A stretch of DNA of 64,000 nucleotides from Kineothrix sp. MSJ-39 (GCF_018917935.1 NZ_JAHLPN010000007.1:1-64000), one strand, 5' to 3'; numbered from the stretch's first letter, positions 51,089-60,795 are shown. The notes: generated from the sequence alone by a model not told the origin. Made by a program: numbers and translations.

Positions 51089-52582
51089 TTGAAACTGTTG
51101 TTTTCTAAAGTAAAGGACAGGCTCCAGTTCTTGCGGAGCCTGAAAGTACGGATCTTTATCATTATTCTGGCAGTCGGTATCATACCGACTATGGTACTGA
51201 GAAACGCTATTTTACAAAATTACGAAAAGCGGGCAGTCAGTGTCCGGACTACAGATGTCCAGAATCAGTTTAAGATCCTGGCAAATCACCTGATCACATA
51301 TAACTATCTGAGTGATACAAGCTCAGAGGTTGTAAATGCGGAGCTGTCTATGCTGTCCGATCTGTATGACGGGCGTGTCATTATTATCGATCAAAACTGT
51401 AATATCATAAAAGATACCTATGGAATCAGTGAAGGAAAGACGATCGTTTCAGAAGAGGTCATGCTTTGCATGAAAGGGCAGACATCTTCCAATTATGATG
51501 CAAAAAATAAATATATAGAAGTAACGACACCGATCGTGGATAATACCACGCAGGAAACAGCAGGCGAGCAGAAGACAGTGGACGGTGGGCAGCAGAAAAG
51601 TCAGGTAAAGGGTGTTATGCTGACAAGTGTTTCCACAGACAATATTGCAACGAATGTGGAGCTATTGCGGAATCAGGCAACGATCCTGCAGTTTACGGCG
51701 ATGATTCTTCTGATTGGTATTGCGTGGCTTCTGTCACATATTCTGGTCAGACCGTTTGATCGTGTCACTTCGGCAATCCGGGAGATCAATGACGGATTTA
51801 ATACGGAGCAGATCAGCGTGTCGGATTATGTGGAAACAGAACATATCGTGAATGCATTTAATGAACTGCTTGGCAGAATGCGTACATTGGACGAATCCAG
51901 ACAGGAATTTGTATCTAATGTGTCCCATGAACTGAAAACACCGATCACATCAATGAAGGTTCTTGCAGATTCACTGATTTCACAGGAGGATGTTCCGATT
52001 GAACTGTATAAGGAATTTATGACCGATATTGCAGAAGAGATTGAAAGAGAAAATAAGATCATTACAGATCTGCTTTCTCTAGTGAAAATGGATAAGACAT
52101 CTGCAAATCTGAATATTGAAAATCGGAATCTGAATGAACTGATCGAGCTGATCTTAAAACGTCTGCGTCCGATCGCAAAGCAGCGTAATATCGATGTTTT
52201 GTATGAAAGCGCACGGGAGGTCTTTGCAGAGATCGATGAAGTGAAGCTGACGCTTGCAATCTCCAATCTGGTGGAGAATGCGATCAAATACAATAAAGAG
52301 TATGGATATGTCAAGGTTTCGCTGGATGCGGATCATCAGTTTGCAACGATCATGGTAGAGGATAATGGAATCGGTATCCCGGAGGAGGCGCAGGAGCACA
52401 TTTTTGAGCGCTTTTACCGTGTGGATAAATCTCATTCCAGAGAGATCGGCGGAACCGGTCTGGGACTTGCGATTGCAAGAAATGCGATTCTTCTGCACAG
52501 AGGTTCTATTAAGATAGACAGTGAAGAAGGACAGGGAACTGTTTTCACCGTCAAGATACCGATCATTTATGTATCCAAGTAA
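51089..52582 (+). CDS. Membrane sensor histidine kinase
   Basis: The 497-residue kinase has a first membrane helix near residues 19-37, an extracellular sensor region, a second helix near 195-215, a HAMP segment, the HisKA box SNVSHELKTPITSM with His280 and an ATPase domain (NAIKYNKEYGYV; VEDNGIGIPEEAQEHIFERFY; GGTGLGLAIAR). The start is TTG after AAGGATGAGGAATG. There is no PAS domain in contrast to WalK. It acts with the regulator upstream; the GerMN lipoprotein after it may be part of the same sensing system. Confidence 0.92.
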   Translation: MKLLFSKVKDRLQFLRSLKVRIFIIILAVGIIPTMVLRNAILQNYEKRAVSVRTTDVQNQFKILANHLITYNYLSDTSSEVVNAELSMLSDLYDGRVIIIDQNCNIIKDTYGISEGKTIVSEEVMLCMKGQTSSNYDAKNKYIEVTTPIVDNTTQETAGEQKTVDGGQQKSQVKGVMLTSVSTDNIATNVELLRNQATILQFTAMILLIGIAWLLSHILVRPFDRVTSAIREINDGFNTEQISVSDYVETEHIVNAFNELLGRMRTLDESRQEFVSNVSHELKTPITSMKVLADSLISQEDVPIELYKEFMTDIAEEIERENKIITDLLSLVKMDKTSANLNIENRNLNELIELILKRLRPIAKQRNIDVLYESAREVFAEIDEVKLTLAISNLVENAIKYNKEYGYVKVSLDADHQFATIMVEDNGIGIPEEAQEHIFERFYRVDKSHSREIGGTGLGLAIARNAILLHRGSIKIDSEEGQGTVFTVKIPIIYVSK

Positions 52583-52620
52583 CAATGACTTCTGATGACA
52601 CAAAGAGGCAGGAAAGGCAT

Positions 52621-53538
52621 ATGAAGAAATATGGGATCTGGCTGTGCATCATGTTTATGTTGGTGCTTACCGCATGCGGAAAAGAGCAGAAAGCAACAGA
52701 TGAGACAGTATATCAGATATATGAAGTGAATAAGGAAGAAACAAAAGTAGCAAGCCGTGAGATCACAACTACGGAGACAGATACCGAAAAACTGCTCGGA
52801 GTTTTGATAGAGGAACTGGAAAAAACACCGGAAGATACGGAAAACAGGGCTGCGATCACGGAAGCAATCCAGCTGCAGAGCAGTACAGTGGCGGATGAAA
52901 GTGCAAATCTGAATTTTGGCGTGGGCTACTATGCACAGTCTCTGACGGGAGAGATTCTGACCAGAGCAGCGATTGTCAGAACGCTGACACAGATACCGGA
53001 TGTCAATTATGTATCATTTCTGGTAGACGGTTCTGCACTGCTGAACAATCAGGGGGCTCCGGTCGGTGTTATGACAGCAGATCAGTTCATTGATAATTCC
53101 GGTAATGAGATCAATACGGAAGAAAAAGTATCATTGGTGCTTTATTTTGCCAACGAAAATGGCGATAAGCTGAAAACGGTAACGCGTGAGGTAGTATATA
53201 GCAGTAACATTTCACTCGATAAGCTTGTCATGGAGCAGCTGATCACAGGCGTGCAGGATGGGGAAGAAGCGTATCCGACAATTAATCCGGCGACAAAAGT
53301 AGTATCGGTAACTGTCAGTGACGGTACATGCTATGTCAATCTGGATAAAGAGTTCCTGACGCAGATCTATAAGGTAGATGCCGGTGTGACGATCTATTCG
53401 ATCGTTAATTCACTTGTAGAGCTGTCGGATGTCAACAGAGTACAGATCTCTATCAATGGGGAGACAGATCTTTCTTACAAAGAAAGTATTCCGCTTGCAA
53501 CAGTGTTTGAGCGGAATCTGGAGTTGGTAGAGCAGTAG
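52621..53538 (+). CDS. GerMN-domain lipoprotein
   Basis: The 305-residue protein has a lipoprotein signal (IMFMLVLTACGK, Cys about residue 19) and two GerMN-like repeats (about residues 50-160 and 190-300; GTCYVNLDKEFLTQIYKVDAGVTIYSIVNSL in the second). GerM in Bacillus is needed for sporulation and germination. The ATG at 52621 follows GGCAGGAAAGG; the longer frame lacks a signal peptide start. Position directly after the kinase suggests an accessory role in signalling or the cell wall. Confidence 0.85.
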   Translation: MKKYGIWLCIMFMLVLTACGKEQKATDETVYQIYEVNKEETKVASREITTTETDTEKLLGVLIEELEKTPEDTENRAAITEAIQLQSSTVADESANLNFGVGYYAQSLTGEILTRAAIVRTLTQIPDVNYVSFLVDGSALLNNQGAPVGVMTADQFIDNSGNEINTEEKVSLVLYFANENGDKLKTVTREVVYSSNISLDKLVMEQLITGVQDGEEAYPTINPATKVVSVTVSDGTCYVNLDKEFLTQIYKVDAGVTIYSIVNSLVELSDVNRVQISINGETDLSYKESIPLATVFERNLELVEQ

Positions 53539-53568
53539 TATATGCTGTCTGGAGTATAGTAAAATGAC

Positions 53569-55932
53569 ATGCAGCTGAAAAGACCACTTTGTGTGGCAGT
53601 CCTGCTGTTGTGTACCGGCTTGTTTCTGGTGCAGCTGACAGGGCAGAAAATGGCAGAAGCACTTCCCAAGGAGAAAGAACAGATTTCTCTTGGCGGCAGA
53701 CTGATGCAAAAAGAAGAAAAAAACGGACACCTGCTGTTATATCTGCAGCAGGTGCGGATCTTATCCGGTGCGGTCGCAGCGGATGATTCCAATACAAACA
53801 ACAAAAATTCAAATAGAAAAATGGGAGCTGTCTGTTATCTGCAGGAGGGAAGCCTTGCGCAGATGCCTTCACTGGGAAGCAGACTGATCGTTTGTGGTAA
53901 GGTCAGGTATTTTGCACATGCGGAAAATGAAGGACAGTTTGATGCAAGAGCATATTATGCATCGCTCGGGTATGACATCCAGCTGACAAATGCAGAAATT
54001 TTAAAAGTTTCCCGGGAAGCGGACAGGCTGGCGGAAGGATTTTTTCGGTTGCGGGAGGATGCGAAGGCATTTTTTAAGGCATATATGCAGGAAGAAAATG
54101 CGGGGATCTTATCAGCCATGGTGCTGGGAGAGAAAAGTGCGCTGGATGGTGATATCCGTATGCTGTTTCAGCGGAATGGGATCGCACATATTCTGGCAAT
54201 CTCCGGGCTGCATATCTCGTTGCTTGGTATGGGATTTTACAGGCTGCTGCGTAAATGCTTTCTGCCCATCTGGGTCTGTTGCGGTGCAGGCGTGGGAATG
54301 CTGCTTCTGTATGGTAAAATGGTCGGTGTGGGCAGCTCTGTGTTCCGTGCCTGCGGGATGTGTATGATATTGCTTTTCGCTCAGCTGCTTGGCAGAAGCT
54401 ATGATCTGTTGACTGCCATGGCAGTGACGGCGCTCCTTCTGGTCTTGCAAAAGCCTGACAGTGTGCAGCAGGCAGGTTTTCTTCTCTCTTATGGGGCAGT
54501 GCTTGGCTTGACGCTTTTTCTGCCGGTCTTTCAGACAGAAACGGAATACCGGATACAGAAAATACTGCAGGAAAAGCTGCTGCCCGGTATCGGGATATTG
54601 TTAGTGACACTGCCGGTGCAGCTCTGGTTCTTTTATGAGCTTCCTGTCTATGCCATGCTGCTGAATCTGCTCGTGATCCCGCTGATGTCTGTTCTGCTGC
54701 CGGTTGCAATTTTTGCCTATCTGCTGCGGTTTCCCCTGCTTTTGCAGATTCCGGAATACATTCTGACATTTTACAGATGGCTGTGCATAAAGGCGGAAGG
54801 TCTGCCAGGCAGTATACAGATTTTCGGAAGACCACGTATCTGGCAGATGATTGTTTATTATCTGTTTCTGTTTTTTTCGCTGGTGCTTTTATATCATAGC
54901 AAAAACAGAAACAAGCAGGAGAAGCAAAGGGAAAAACAGCAAGAAAACAGAGAGTGTCAGATAACAGGAGAGAATGCGGAACAAGATAGAAGAAAGACCG
55001 GAAAGAATGGAAAGAACAGGATAAGAAAGAACAAAAGAGATAGTAAAAGAACCGGAATCATTCTGATTATAGTTAGCATATGCTTACTAATATTGCCCCC
55101 GCATACAGAAAACAGGATCACAATGCTGTCGATCGGGCAGGGGGACTGTATCTTGCTGCAGGAGAAGGGCGGACACGTTTTTCTGGTAGACGGTGGCAGC
55201 AGTGATGTAAAGGAGGCGGGCAAGTACAGACTGATCCCGTACCTGAAATATCATGGGATCCGGTATATAGACGGGATTTTTATCTCACACGCACATGAGG
55301 ATCATTATTCTGCAAGTCTGGAGCTGCTGCAAAGCTCATGTGGGATTTCGGTCGGAACGGTATTTTTCAGTGAAATGGCGGAGGAAAATGAAGCATATGA
55401 TGTGCTGCGGAAGGCTGCTTACAGGTCGGGCAGCAGGATTACCTATATCCGGCAGAGAGACAGAATCCGGGCAGGAGATCTTTCGCTTTTCTGTCTGTAT
55501 CCATCCGGTAAGCTGACGGTAACGGACGAAAATGAGGCTTCCATGGTTTTATATGCCACGCTCCGGGGCTATACTATGCTGCTGACCGGAGACAGTACCG
55601 AAACCTGTGATGCAGCGGTCGTGCAGGCAATGAAGCAGAATGGAATGAGAGAGGTGGATTGTCTGAAGGTTGCCCATCACGGTGCAAAGACGTCAAGCTC
55701 TGCCAGTCTGCTGACCTACATCAGCCCCAAGCTTGCCCTGATCTCCTGCGGCAGAGATAACTCTTACGGACATCCGCACAGGGAAACGCTGGACAGACTG
55801 GCTGACTGTGGCAGTCACATAGTCCGAACAGATGAAGCGGGCGAAATTGTCCTACATATCGGAAAAAAGAAAGTACAGCTTTCCATTTTCCCGGAATATT
55901 GTTATACTGAATATAACTGCACAGCACCATAA
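53569..55932 (+). CDS. comEC: ComEC/Rec2 competence membrane channel
   Basis: The 787-residue protein has the three ComEC parts: an N-terminal OB-like domain (about 30-150), the competence membrane domain (about 180-450, LAISGLHISLLGMGFYRLL; GAVLGLTLFLPVFQ) and a C-terminal metallo-beta-lactamase domain (LSIGQGDCILLQEKGGHVFLVDGG; SHAHEDHYSASLELL; CLKVAHHGAKTSSSASLL). A Lys/Arg/Gln-rich insert (about 445-500) separates the last two. It moves single-stranded DNA into the cytosol. Only a weak GGAG lies before the ATG at 53569. Confidence 0.93.
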   Translation: MQLKRPLCVAVLLLCTGLFLVQLTGQKMAEALPKEKEQISLGGRLMQKEEKNGHLLLYLQQVRILSGAVAADDSNTNNKNSNRKMGAVCYLQEGSLAQMPSLGSRLIVCGKVRYFAHAENEGQFDARAYYASLGYDIQLTNAEILKVSREADRLAEGFFRLREDAKAFFKAYMQEENAGILSAMVLGEKSALDGDIRMLFQRNGIAHILAISGLHISLLGMGFYRLLRKCFLPIWVCCGAGVGMLLLYGKMVGVGSSVFRACGMCMILLFAQLLGRSYDLLTAMAVTALLLVLQKPDSVQQAGFLLSYGAVLGLTLFLPVFQTETEYRIQKILQEKLLPGIGILLVTLPVQLWFFYELPVYAMLLNLLVIPLMSVLLPVAIFAYLLRFPLLLQIPEYILTFYRWLCIKAEGLPGSIQIFGRPRIWQMIVYYLFLFFSLVLLYHSKNRNKQEKQREKQQENRECQITGENAEQDRRKTGKNGKNRIRKNKRDSKRTGIILIIVSICLLILPPHTENRITMLSIGQGDCILLQEKGGHVFLVDGGSSDVKEAGKYRLIPYLKYHGIRYIDGIFISHAHEDHYSASLELLQSSCGISVGTVFFSEMAEENEAYDVLRKAAYRSGSRITYIRQRDRIRAGDLSLFCLYPSGKLTVTDENEASMVLYATLRGYTMLLTGDSTETCDAAVVQAMKQNGMREVDCLKVAHHGAKTSSSASLLTYISPKLALISCGRDNSYGHPHRETLDRLADCGSHIVRTDEAGEIVLHIGKKKVQLSIFPEYCYTEYNCTAP

Positions 55933-56059
55933 AACAGCAGGGGCGGTATGCTAAATACGTGTATGGTTATTCTGCGGTATTTACAAAAAACGATCGGTGT
56001 ATAGAGGCAGAACAGGATAATAGGAATGGATAAATTTATTAAAAAAGGAAGCGAATAGA

Positions 56060-56539
56060 ATGGCAGCAGTCAAAGAAAAAAGAGTAGAGGATTCCATGAT
56101 CGAACAGGTGCATAAGTTAAGACCGACGCATATGAACGGTATGGGACGGTTGTTTGGCGGACAGCTCATGTCCTGGATCGATGAGGTGGCGTGCCTGGTC
56201 GGCAACAGACATTCACAGGCGAATGTGATCACAGCTTCTGTGGATAACCTACGGTTTATCCGTGGTGCTTATGTAAATGAACTGATCGTGATGATCGCAA
56301 AGATGACATATGTGGGGCATACTTCCATGGAAGTGCGTGTAGATACGTATGTAGAATCAATGGATGGCATGCGGAGACCGATCAACAGGGCATACCTGAC
56401 GATTGTTGCGGTGGATGAAAACGGAAAACCATGTGAGGTACCGGGGCTGATCATAGAGACAGAGGCAGAGAAGGCAGAATGGCAGGCCGGTCAGAAACGA
56501 AGAGAAATGCGTATGGTGCGCAGAAAAGAAGGCTTTTAA
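56060..56539 (+). CDS. Acyl-CoA thioesterase, hot-dog fold (YkhA-like)
   Basis: The 159-residue protein has LRPTHMNGMGRLFGGQLMSWIDEVA, the catalytic segment of the acyl-CoA thioesterase family with its Asp, then ITASVDNLRFIRGAYVNE. It hydrolyses acyl-CoA; chain-length preference is unknown. AAAGGAAGCG precedes the ATG. The 127 bp before it contain no clear promoter. holA follows after 22 bp. Confidence 0.9.
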   Translation: MAAVKEKRVEDSMIEQVHKLRPTHMNGMGRLFGGQLMSWIDEVACLVGNRHSQANVITASVDNLRFIRGAYVNELIVMIAKMTYVGHTSMEVRVDTYVESMDGMRRPINRAYLTIVAVDENGKPCEVPGLIIETEAEKAEWQAGQKRREMRMVRRKEGF

Positions 56540-56561
56540 AAGACGGCGGTAAAAGGAAAGA

Positions 56562-57563
56562 ATGCAGAAATTAGCAAGAGACATTAAGGAACGGGATTTT
56601 AAAAATGTATATCTTCTGACAGGCGAAGAGGATTATCTGCGTAAGCAGTACCGGGACAGACTGGCAGGAGCCATGGCAGATGTGCATGACACGATGAACT
56701 ATCATTATTTTGAAGGCAAAAACACCATACCGGAGAAACTTATAGATCTGGCGGAGACGATGCCCTTTCTGGCAGAGCGCCGTGTGATCGTGGTGGAGAA
56801 CAGCGGCTTTTTCAAATCAGCCCAGGATAAGCTGGCGGATTATTTAAAGCAGCTTCCCGAGACATCGTTTTTCATCTTTGTGGAGCCGCAGGTCGATAAG
56901 CGCGGTAAGCTGTATAAAGCGTGTAAGGATGTCGGGTATATAGCAGAGTTCAATGTGCAGGATGAGCAGACGCTACGCAGATGGATACTTGGCAGGCTGA
57001 ATAAAGAGCAGAAGCTGATCACGGAACGTGCACTTGCCATATTTATGGAGCGTACGGGAAGCGACATGGAAAATATCGCATCGGAGCTGGAAAAGCTGCT
57101 CTGTTATACGCTGGAAAAGCCGGATATCACAGAGGCAGATGTGGATGCAATCTGTACCAGGCAGATCAACAACCGTATTTTTGATATGATCGAAGCAGTG
57201 GCTTCAAAGCGGCAGGAGGCGGCACTGGAGCTGTATTATGATCTGCTGGCACTGAAGGAACCACCGATGCGTATCCTTTTTCTGATCGCCAGACAGTATA
57301 ACCTGCTGTATCAGACAAAGCTGTTAAAGGGAAAAGGCTATGATAATAAGTCGATCGCATCAAAGCTGGGGTTATCCCCGTTTATTGCGGGTAAATACGT
57401 GACACAGGCATCCAGATTTGAAAAGGAAACACTCAGAAAAAGTCTGGAACAGTGCGTGGAAGCGGAAGAAAATGTAAAAACAGGCAAGATGGCGGACAAT
57501 CTGAGCGTAGAGCTTTTGATCGTACAGTTCAGCAGTAAAAAGAGCCAGAGGAAGGAGGCATAA
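56562..57563 (+). CDS. holA: DNA polymerase III delta subunit (HolA)
   Basis: HolA opens the beta clamp in the clamp loader. The 333-residue protein has VYLLTGEEDYLRKQYRDRL at the start, ERRVIVVENSGFFK, FIFVEPQVDKRGKLYKA, and the C-terminal helical collar (LFLIARQYNLLYQTKLLKGKG; VELLIVQFS). This matches Clostridial HolA in length. AAAGGAAAGA precedes the ATG. It often lies near comEC, as here. Confidence 0.93.
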   Translation: MQKLARDIKERDFKNVYLLTGEEDYLRKQYRDRLAGAMADVHDTMNYHYFEGKNTIPEKLIDLAETMPFLAERRVIVVENSGFFKSAQDKLADYLKQLPETSFFIFVEPQVDKRGKLYKACKDVGYIAEFNVQDEQTLRRWILGRLNKEQKLITERALAIFMERTGSDMENIASELEKLLCYTLEKPDITEADVDAICTRQINNRIFDMIEAVASKRQEAALELYYDLLALKEPPMRILFLIARQYNLLYQTKLLKGKGYDNKSIASKLGLSPFIAGKYVTQASRFEKETLRKSLEQCVEAEENVKTGKMADNLSVELLIVQFSSKKSQRKEA

Positions 57564-57568
57564 GCCAA

Positions 57569-58117
57569 ATGGAAGTGATTATATTTATGATCGTGTTATG
57601 CTTTTTATTTTCCAGTCAGAAAAAGAAAAGCCAGAAGGTGGGAAAAAAAGAGACACCGGTGCAAAACAGACCGGTGACAGACTATCGCCCGCAGACACAG
57701 AGCAGACCGGTAAATAGCACACAGAGCAGTATGCAGAGAAGTAATATACAGGGTAGACAGGCCGCTGTCAGAACAGCCGGGGCAGCAGGAAGTATGACAT
57801 CGGGAAAGGGCTCTTCAGTCAGCAGAACAGTTGAAAAGAAGACGACAGTCAGCCGGCAGGCAAAGTCTACAACGGAGATGTTGGAAGAAAAAGCAAGACA
57901 GGATGCGATGGAGCATCAGGAAGAGAAAAGAAGGCAGCTTGCAGAGGAACGCCGCATTCATGGGCAGCTGCGTTATGCGGAACGTTATCTGCCGGGAGAT
58001 ATGATACCGCAGGGCAGACGACTGGTTTGCTGCGGCTATTGCAATGCAGAAAATCTGATTCCGGAGCGTGATAATCCAAAGCGTTATAACTGCTATTTCT
58101 GCAGAGAGACTTTGTAA
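57569..58117 (+). CDS. Membrane-anchored protein with C-terminal zinc ribbon, unknown function
   Basis: The 182-residue protein has one N-terminal hydrophobic segment (EVIIFMIVLCFLFSS), a long Gln/Ser/Thr-rich basic linker (about 18-135) and a C-terminal zinc ribbon (CCGYCNAENLIPERDNPKRY, then NCYFCRETL). I do not recognise a named family. It follows holA by 5 bp after GAAGGAGG and probably shares its transcript. The layout suggests a bitopic protein with a cytosolic zinc-binding end. Confidence 0.75.
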   Translation: MEVIIFMIVLCFLFSSQKKKSQKVGKKETPVQNRPVTDYRPQTQSRPVNSTQSSMQRSNIQGRQAAVRTAGAAGSMTSGKGSSVSRTVEKKTTVSRQAKSTTEMLEEKARQDAMEHQEEKRRQLAEERRIHGQLRYAERYLPGDMIPQGRRLVCCGYCNAENLIPERDNPKRYNCYFCRETL

Positions 58118-58185
58118 AACAGATATTGCATGGGAATAAAAGACAAATAGCAGGAAATCCTAAAGAAAAGAAAGGTGGTATAAAA

Positions 58186-58494
58186 ATGAGCGTAGTAGAA
58201 ATTACAACGGAAAATTTTGATACAGAAGTATTACAGGCAGATAAGCCGGTACTGGTAGACTTCTGGGCATCCTGGTGTGCACCGTGCAGAATGCTTTCAC
58301 CGGTTGTGGATGCATTTGCGCAGAAGCATGACGAGGTAAAGGTCGGCAAGATCAATGTGGATGAGCAGGCAGCTCTGGCTGCAAAATACAAAGTTATGAG
58401 CATTCCGACCCTGATCGTATTCCAAAAAGGCGAGGTATACCGGAAATCTGTCGGTGTGATCTCCGAAGAAGAGATCGCAGCACTGCTGCCATAG
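58186..58494 (+). CDS. trxA: Thioredoxin
   Basis: The 102-residue thioredoxin has FWASWCAPCRMLSPV with the redox pair Cys31/Cys34 and the cis-Pro loop SIPTLIVF. It reduces protein disulfides in the cytosol. The ATG at 58186 follows GAAAGGTGG; the frame is open to 58126 but lacks a start with a ribosome site. It converges with the nucleosidase gene, with only 2 bp between the stops and no terminator. Confidence 0.95.
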   Translation: MSVVEITTENFDTEVLQADKPVLVDFWASWCAPCRMLSPVVDAFAQKHDEVKVGKINVDEQAALAAKYKVMSIPTLIVFQKGEVYRKSVGVISEEEIAALLP

Positions 58495-58496
58495 GC

Positions 58497-59279
58497 TTAA
58501 AGCAACGGTAAAAGTGCGCATACGAAGTGCTGGCAGTTAGCGGCAGCAGACTCATCATAATCTTCCTGATGAACGAGTGTATTGGATAAGCTGCGCAGAC
58601 TCAGCAGTGGGATATCATAAGAATGGCAGAGCTGTGCAACCGCAGCAGTTTCCATGTCCTCCCCACAGCTGTGAAATGTCGTATGCATAAAATGAATATA
58701 ATCAAGACGGTTCAGCCATGCATCACAGCTTGCGATCGTTCCGGTTTTTATGGAAATACCGGACAGCGCAGAAATCTGATGTGTGGCTGAAAGTTTTTGT
58801 GCGGTTGTGAGCAGCATTTTATCGCTGTGATAGAAGGTATATTTTTTGCCTGCATCTTCCACGCGCAATGATTCACAGCCGATCTGTATACAGCCATGCA
58901 GCGGATTTTCATCCGGGGAATCCGAAAAACGCAGATTGGAATGATTGAAGATCGTCTCGCCAAGGATCATGTCTCCGCGGTGCAGAGCGGGATCGTGTCC
59001 GCCACAGACACCCTGATTAATGATACAGCGGGGCATAAAGTGTGAAATGGCAAGGACAGTGGCAGCACCGGCATTGACCATTCCCTGAAAGGTTTTGGAA
59101 ACGATCACCTTCTGCCCGCAGAGTCTGCCCATATAAAAAGGGAACTGCATCAGCTCTGTTTTTTGGACATCTTCCATGTGGGAGAGCAGATCACAGATCT
59201 CACAATCCATGGCACCCTGTATTAAGATTGCATTTTTATAGTTATCCGGGACAATTGCAGCAAAACATTGATCAGACAT
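58497..59279 (-). CDS. MTA/SAH nucleosidase-like phosphorylase-superfamily protein
   Basis: The 260-residue protein of the PNP/UDP superfamily has GMVNAGAATVLAISHFMPRCIINQGVCGGHDPALHRGD in order and CGEDMETAAVAQLCHSYDIPLLSLRSLSN, with the active-site Glu in DMETAAVA. It is longer than standard MtnN and diverged at the N-terminus. It would release S-ribosylhomocysteine for LuxS, whose gene diverges from it, which supports SAH nucleosidase activity. The ATG at 59279 follows GGAG at 6 bp. Confidence 0.8.
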   Translation of the reverse strand: MSDQCFAAIVPDNYKNAILIQGAMDCEICDLLSHMEDVQKTELMQFPFYMGRLCGQKVIVSKTFQGMVNAGAATVLAISHFMPRCIINQGVCGGHDPALHRGDMILGETIFNHSNLRFSDSPDENPLHGCIQIGCESLRVEDAGKKYTFYHSDKMLLTTAQKLSATHQISALSGISIKTGTIASCDAWLNRLDYIHFMHTTFHSCGEDMETAAVAQLCHSYDIPLLSLRSLSNTLVHQEDYDESAAANCQHFVCALLPLL

Positions 59280-59349
59280 AAGTAACTCCATTCGATGATG
59301 ATTGTTTTTTGGGGGTATCGTGCTTGTTGTTATGGTAAACTGTATTTTT

Positions 59350-59433
59350 ATCATAAAGAAACGGCGGAGACTTGTCAATCTGTGATCTGCTGTCGGATAC
59401 GCTCTTGCATAACATCCTTTTTTTTCGTATAAT
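59350..59433. promoter_or_regulatory. Divergent promoters of the nucleosidase and luxS genes
   Basis: Minus strand: TTGACA (59373-59378), 17 bp, TATGAT (59350-59355). Plus strand: TTGCAT (59405-59410), 17 bp, TATAAT (59428-59433). The -35 boxes are 26 bp apart, so a regulator bound between could control both. I see no SAM or SAH riboswitch fold. Confidence 0.75.
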
Positions 59434-59493
59434 GCATACGTCAAGCGAAGTCTGTCATGCTCGAATGCATGTCATGTGAAGGAGGATATCACG

Positions 59494-59973
59494 ATGGAAA
59501 AAATAGCAAGTTTTACAATAGATCATATCAAATTACAGCCGGGTATTTATGTATCCAGAAAGGATCAGATCGGGCAGGAGGTCGTTACGACATTTGACCT
59601 GCGTATGACTTCACCGAATGAGGAGCCTGTCATGAATACTGCTGAGGTGCACACGATAGAACATCTGGGCGCAACTTATCTCAGAAATAAAGAAGAGATC
59701 AGGGATAAAGTGATCTATTTCGGACCGATGGGCTGCAGAACAGGATTTTATCTGCTGCTGGCAGGTGACTATGCTTCTAAAGATATTGTAGCACTTGTAA
59801 CGGAAATGTTTGAATTTATCAGAGATTACCGCGGAGAGGTACCGGGCGCAAGTCCGAAGGACTGTGGCAACTATCTGGATATGAATCTTGGCATGGCGAA
59901 TTATCTGGCAGACCGTTATCTGGAAAAAACATTGTATGGGATCGATGATGCGCATCTGATCTATCCACAATAA
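59494..59973 (+). CDS. luxS: S-ribosylhomocysteine lyase (LuxS)
   Basis: LuxS splits S-ribosylhomocysteine into homocysteine and DPD, the precursor of autoinducer-2. The 159 residues have metal ligands His53 and His57 (HTIEH) and Cys124 (KDCGNY), and catalytic Cys81 (GPMGCRTG). The ATG at 59494 follows GAAGGAGGATATC. Its own promoter lies upstream. With the nucleosidase it forms the two-step SAH recycling route. Confidence 0.97.
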   Translation: MEKIASFTIDHIKLQPGIYVSRKDQIGQEVVTTFDLRMTSPNEEPVMNTAEVHTIEHLGATYLRNKEEIRDKVIYFGPMGCRTGFYLLLAGDYASKDIVALVTEMFEFIRDYRGEVPGASPKDCGNYLDMNLGMANYLADRYLEKTLYGIDDAHLIYPQ

Positions 59974-59997
59974 GCTGCCTGACGGAAAGGAACTATC

Positions 59998-60750
59998 ATG
60001 CTGAATCAGTTTTCAAGGACGCAGCTTCTGCTGGGACCGGAAGCAATGGAAAAATTAAAAAATGCGAGAGTCGCCGTATTTGGGATCGGCGGTGTCGGTG
60101 GTTATGTCTGTGAAGCACTTGTCAGAAGCGGCGTCGGTGCTTTTGATCTTGTGGATGATGACAAGGTCTGTCTGACCAATTTAAACAGACAGATCATTGC
60201 CACAAGAAAGACAGTCGGCAAATATAAAACGGATGTGATGAAGGAACGTATCCTGGAGATCAATCCGGATGCGGAGGTGACAGTACACAAATGCTTTTTC
60301 CTGCCGGAAAATGCAGATACATTCCCATTTGAAGAATATGACTATGTGGTAGATGCGGTAGATACGGTTACTGCCAAGATCGCACTTGTCATGAAGTCGC
60401 AGGAAGCGGGTGTACCGATCATCAGCAGCATGGGAGCAGGCAATAAGCTGGATGCATCTGCATTCCGTGTGGCGGATATTTATAAAACAAAGGTCTGTCC
60501 GCTGGCGAAGGTCATGCGGCGGGAGCTCAAAAAAAGAGGCGTGAAAAAGCTGAAGGTGGTCTATTCCGAGGAACAGCCGGTAAGACCGCTTGAAGATATG
60601 TCGATCAGCTGCAGAACGCATTGTATCTGCCCACCAGGGGCTGCGCGCAAATGCACGGAAAGAAGAGATATTCCGGGCAGTACAGCGTTTGTACCATCGG
60701 TAGCAGGGCTGATCATAGCAGGCGAGGTCGTAAAGGATCTGTGCAAATAA
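59998..60750 (+). CDS. tcdA: tRNA threonylcarbamoyladenosine dehydratase (TcdA)
   Basis: TcdA cyclises t6A37 in tRNA to ct6A using ATP. The 250-residue E1-like protein has the nucleotide loop GIGGVGGYVCEALVRSGVG, DDDKVCLTNLNRQ and SSMGAGNKLDASAF. Conserved cysteines occur in SCRTHCICPPGAARKC. It follows luxS by 24 bp with GGAAAGGAAC ahead of the ATG. Confidence 0.92.
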   Translation: MLNQFSRTQLLLGPEAMEKLKNARVAVFGIGGVGGYVCEALVRSGVGAFDLVDDDKVCLTNLNRQIIATRKTVGKYKTDVMKERILEINPDAEVTVHKCFFLPENADTFPFEEYDYVVDAVDTVTAKIALVMKSQEAGVPIISSMGAGNKLDASAFRVADIYKTKVCPLAKVMRRELKKRGVKKLKVVYSEEQPVRPLEDMSISCRTHCICPPGAARKCTERRDIPGSTAFVPSVAGLIIAGEVVKDLCK

Positions 60751-60795
60751 ACAAAAATCCTGTATAAACAGATCTGCGGAAAAGAGGAAAGACAG

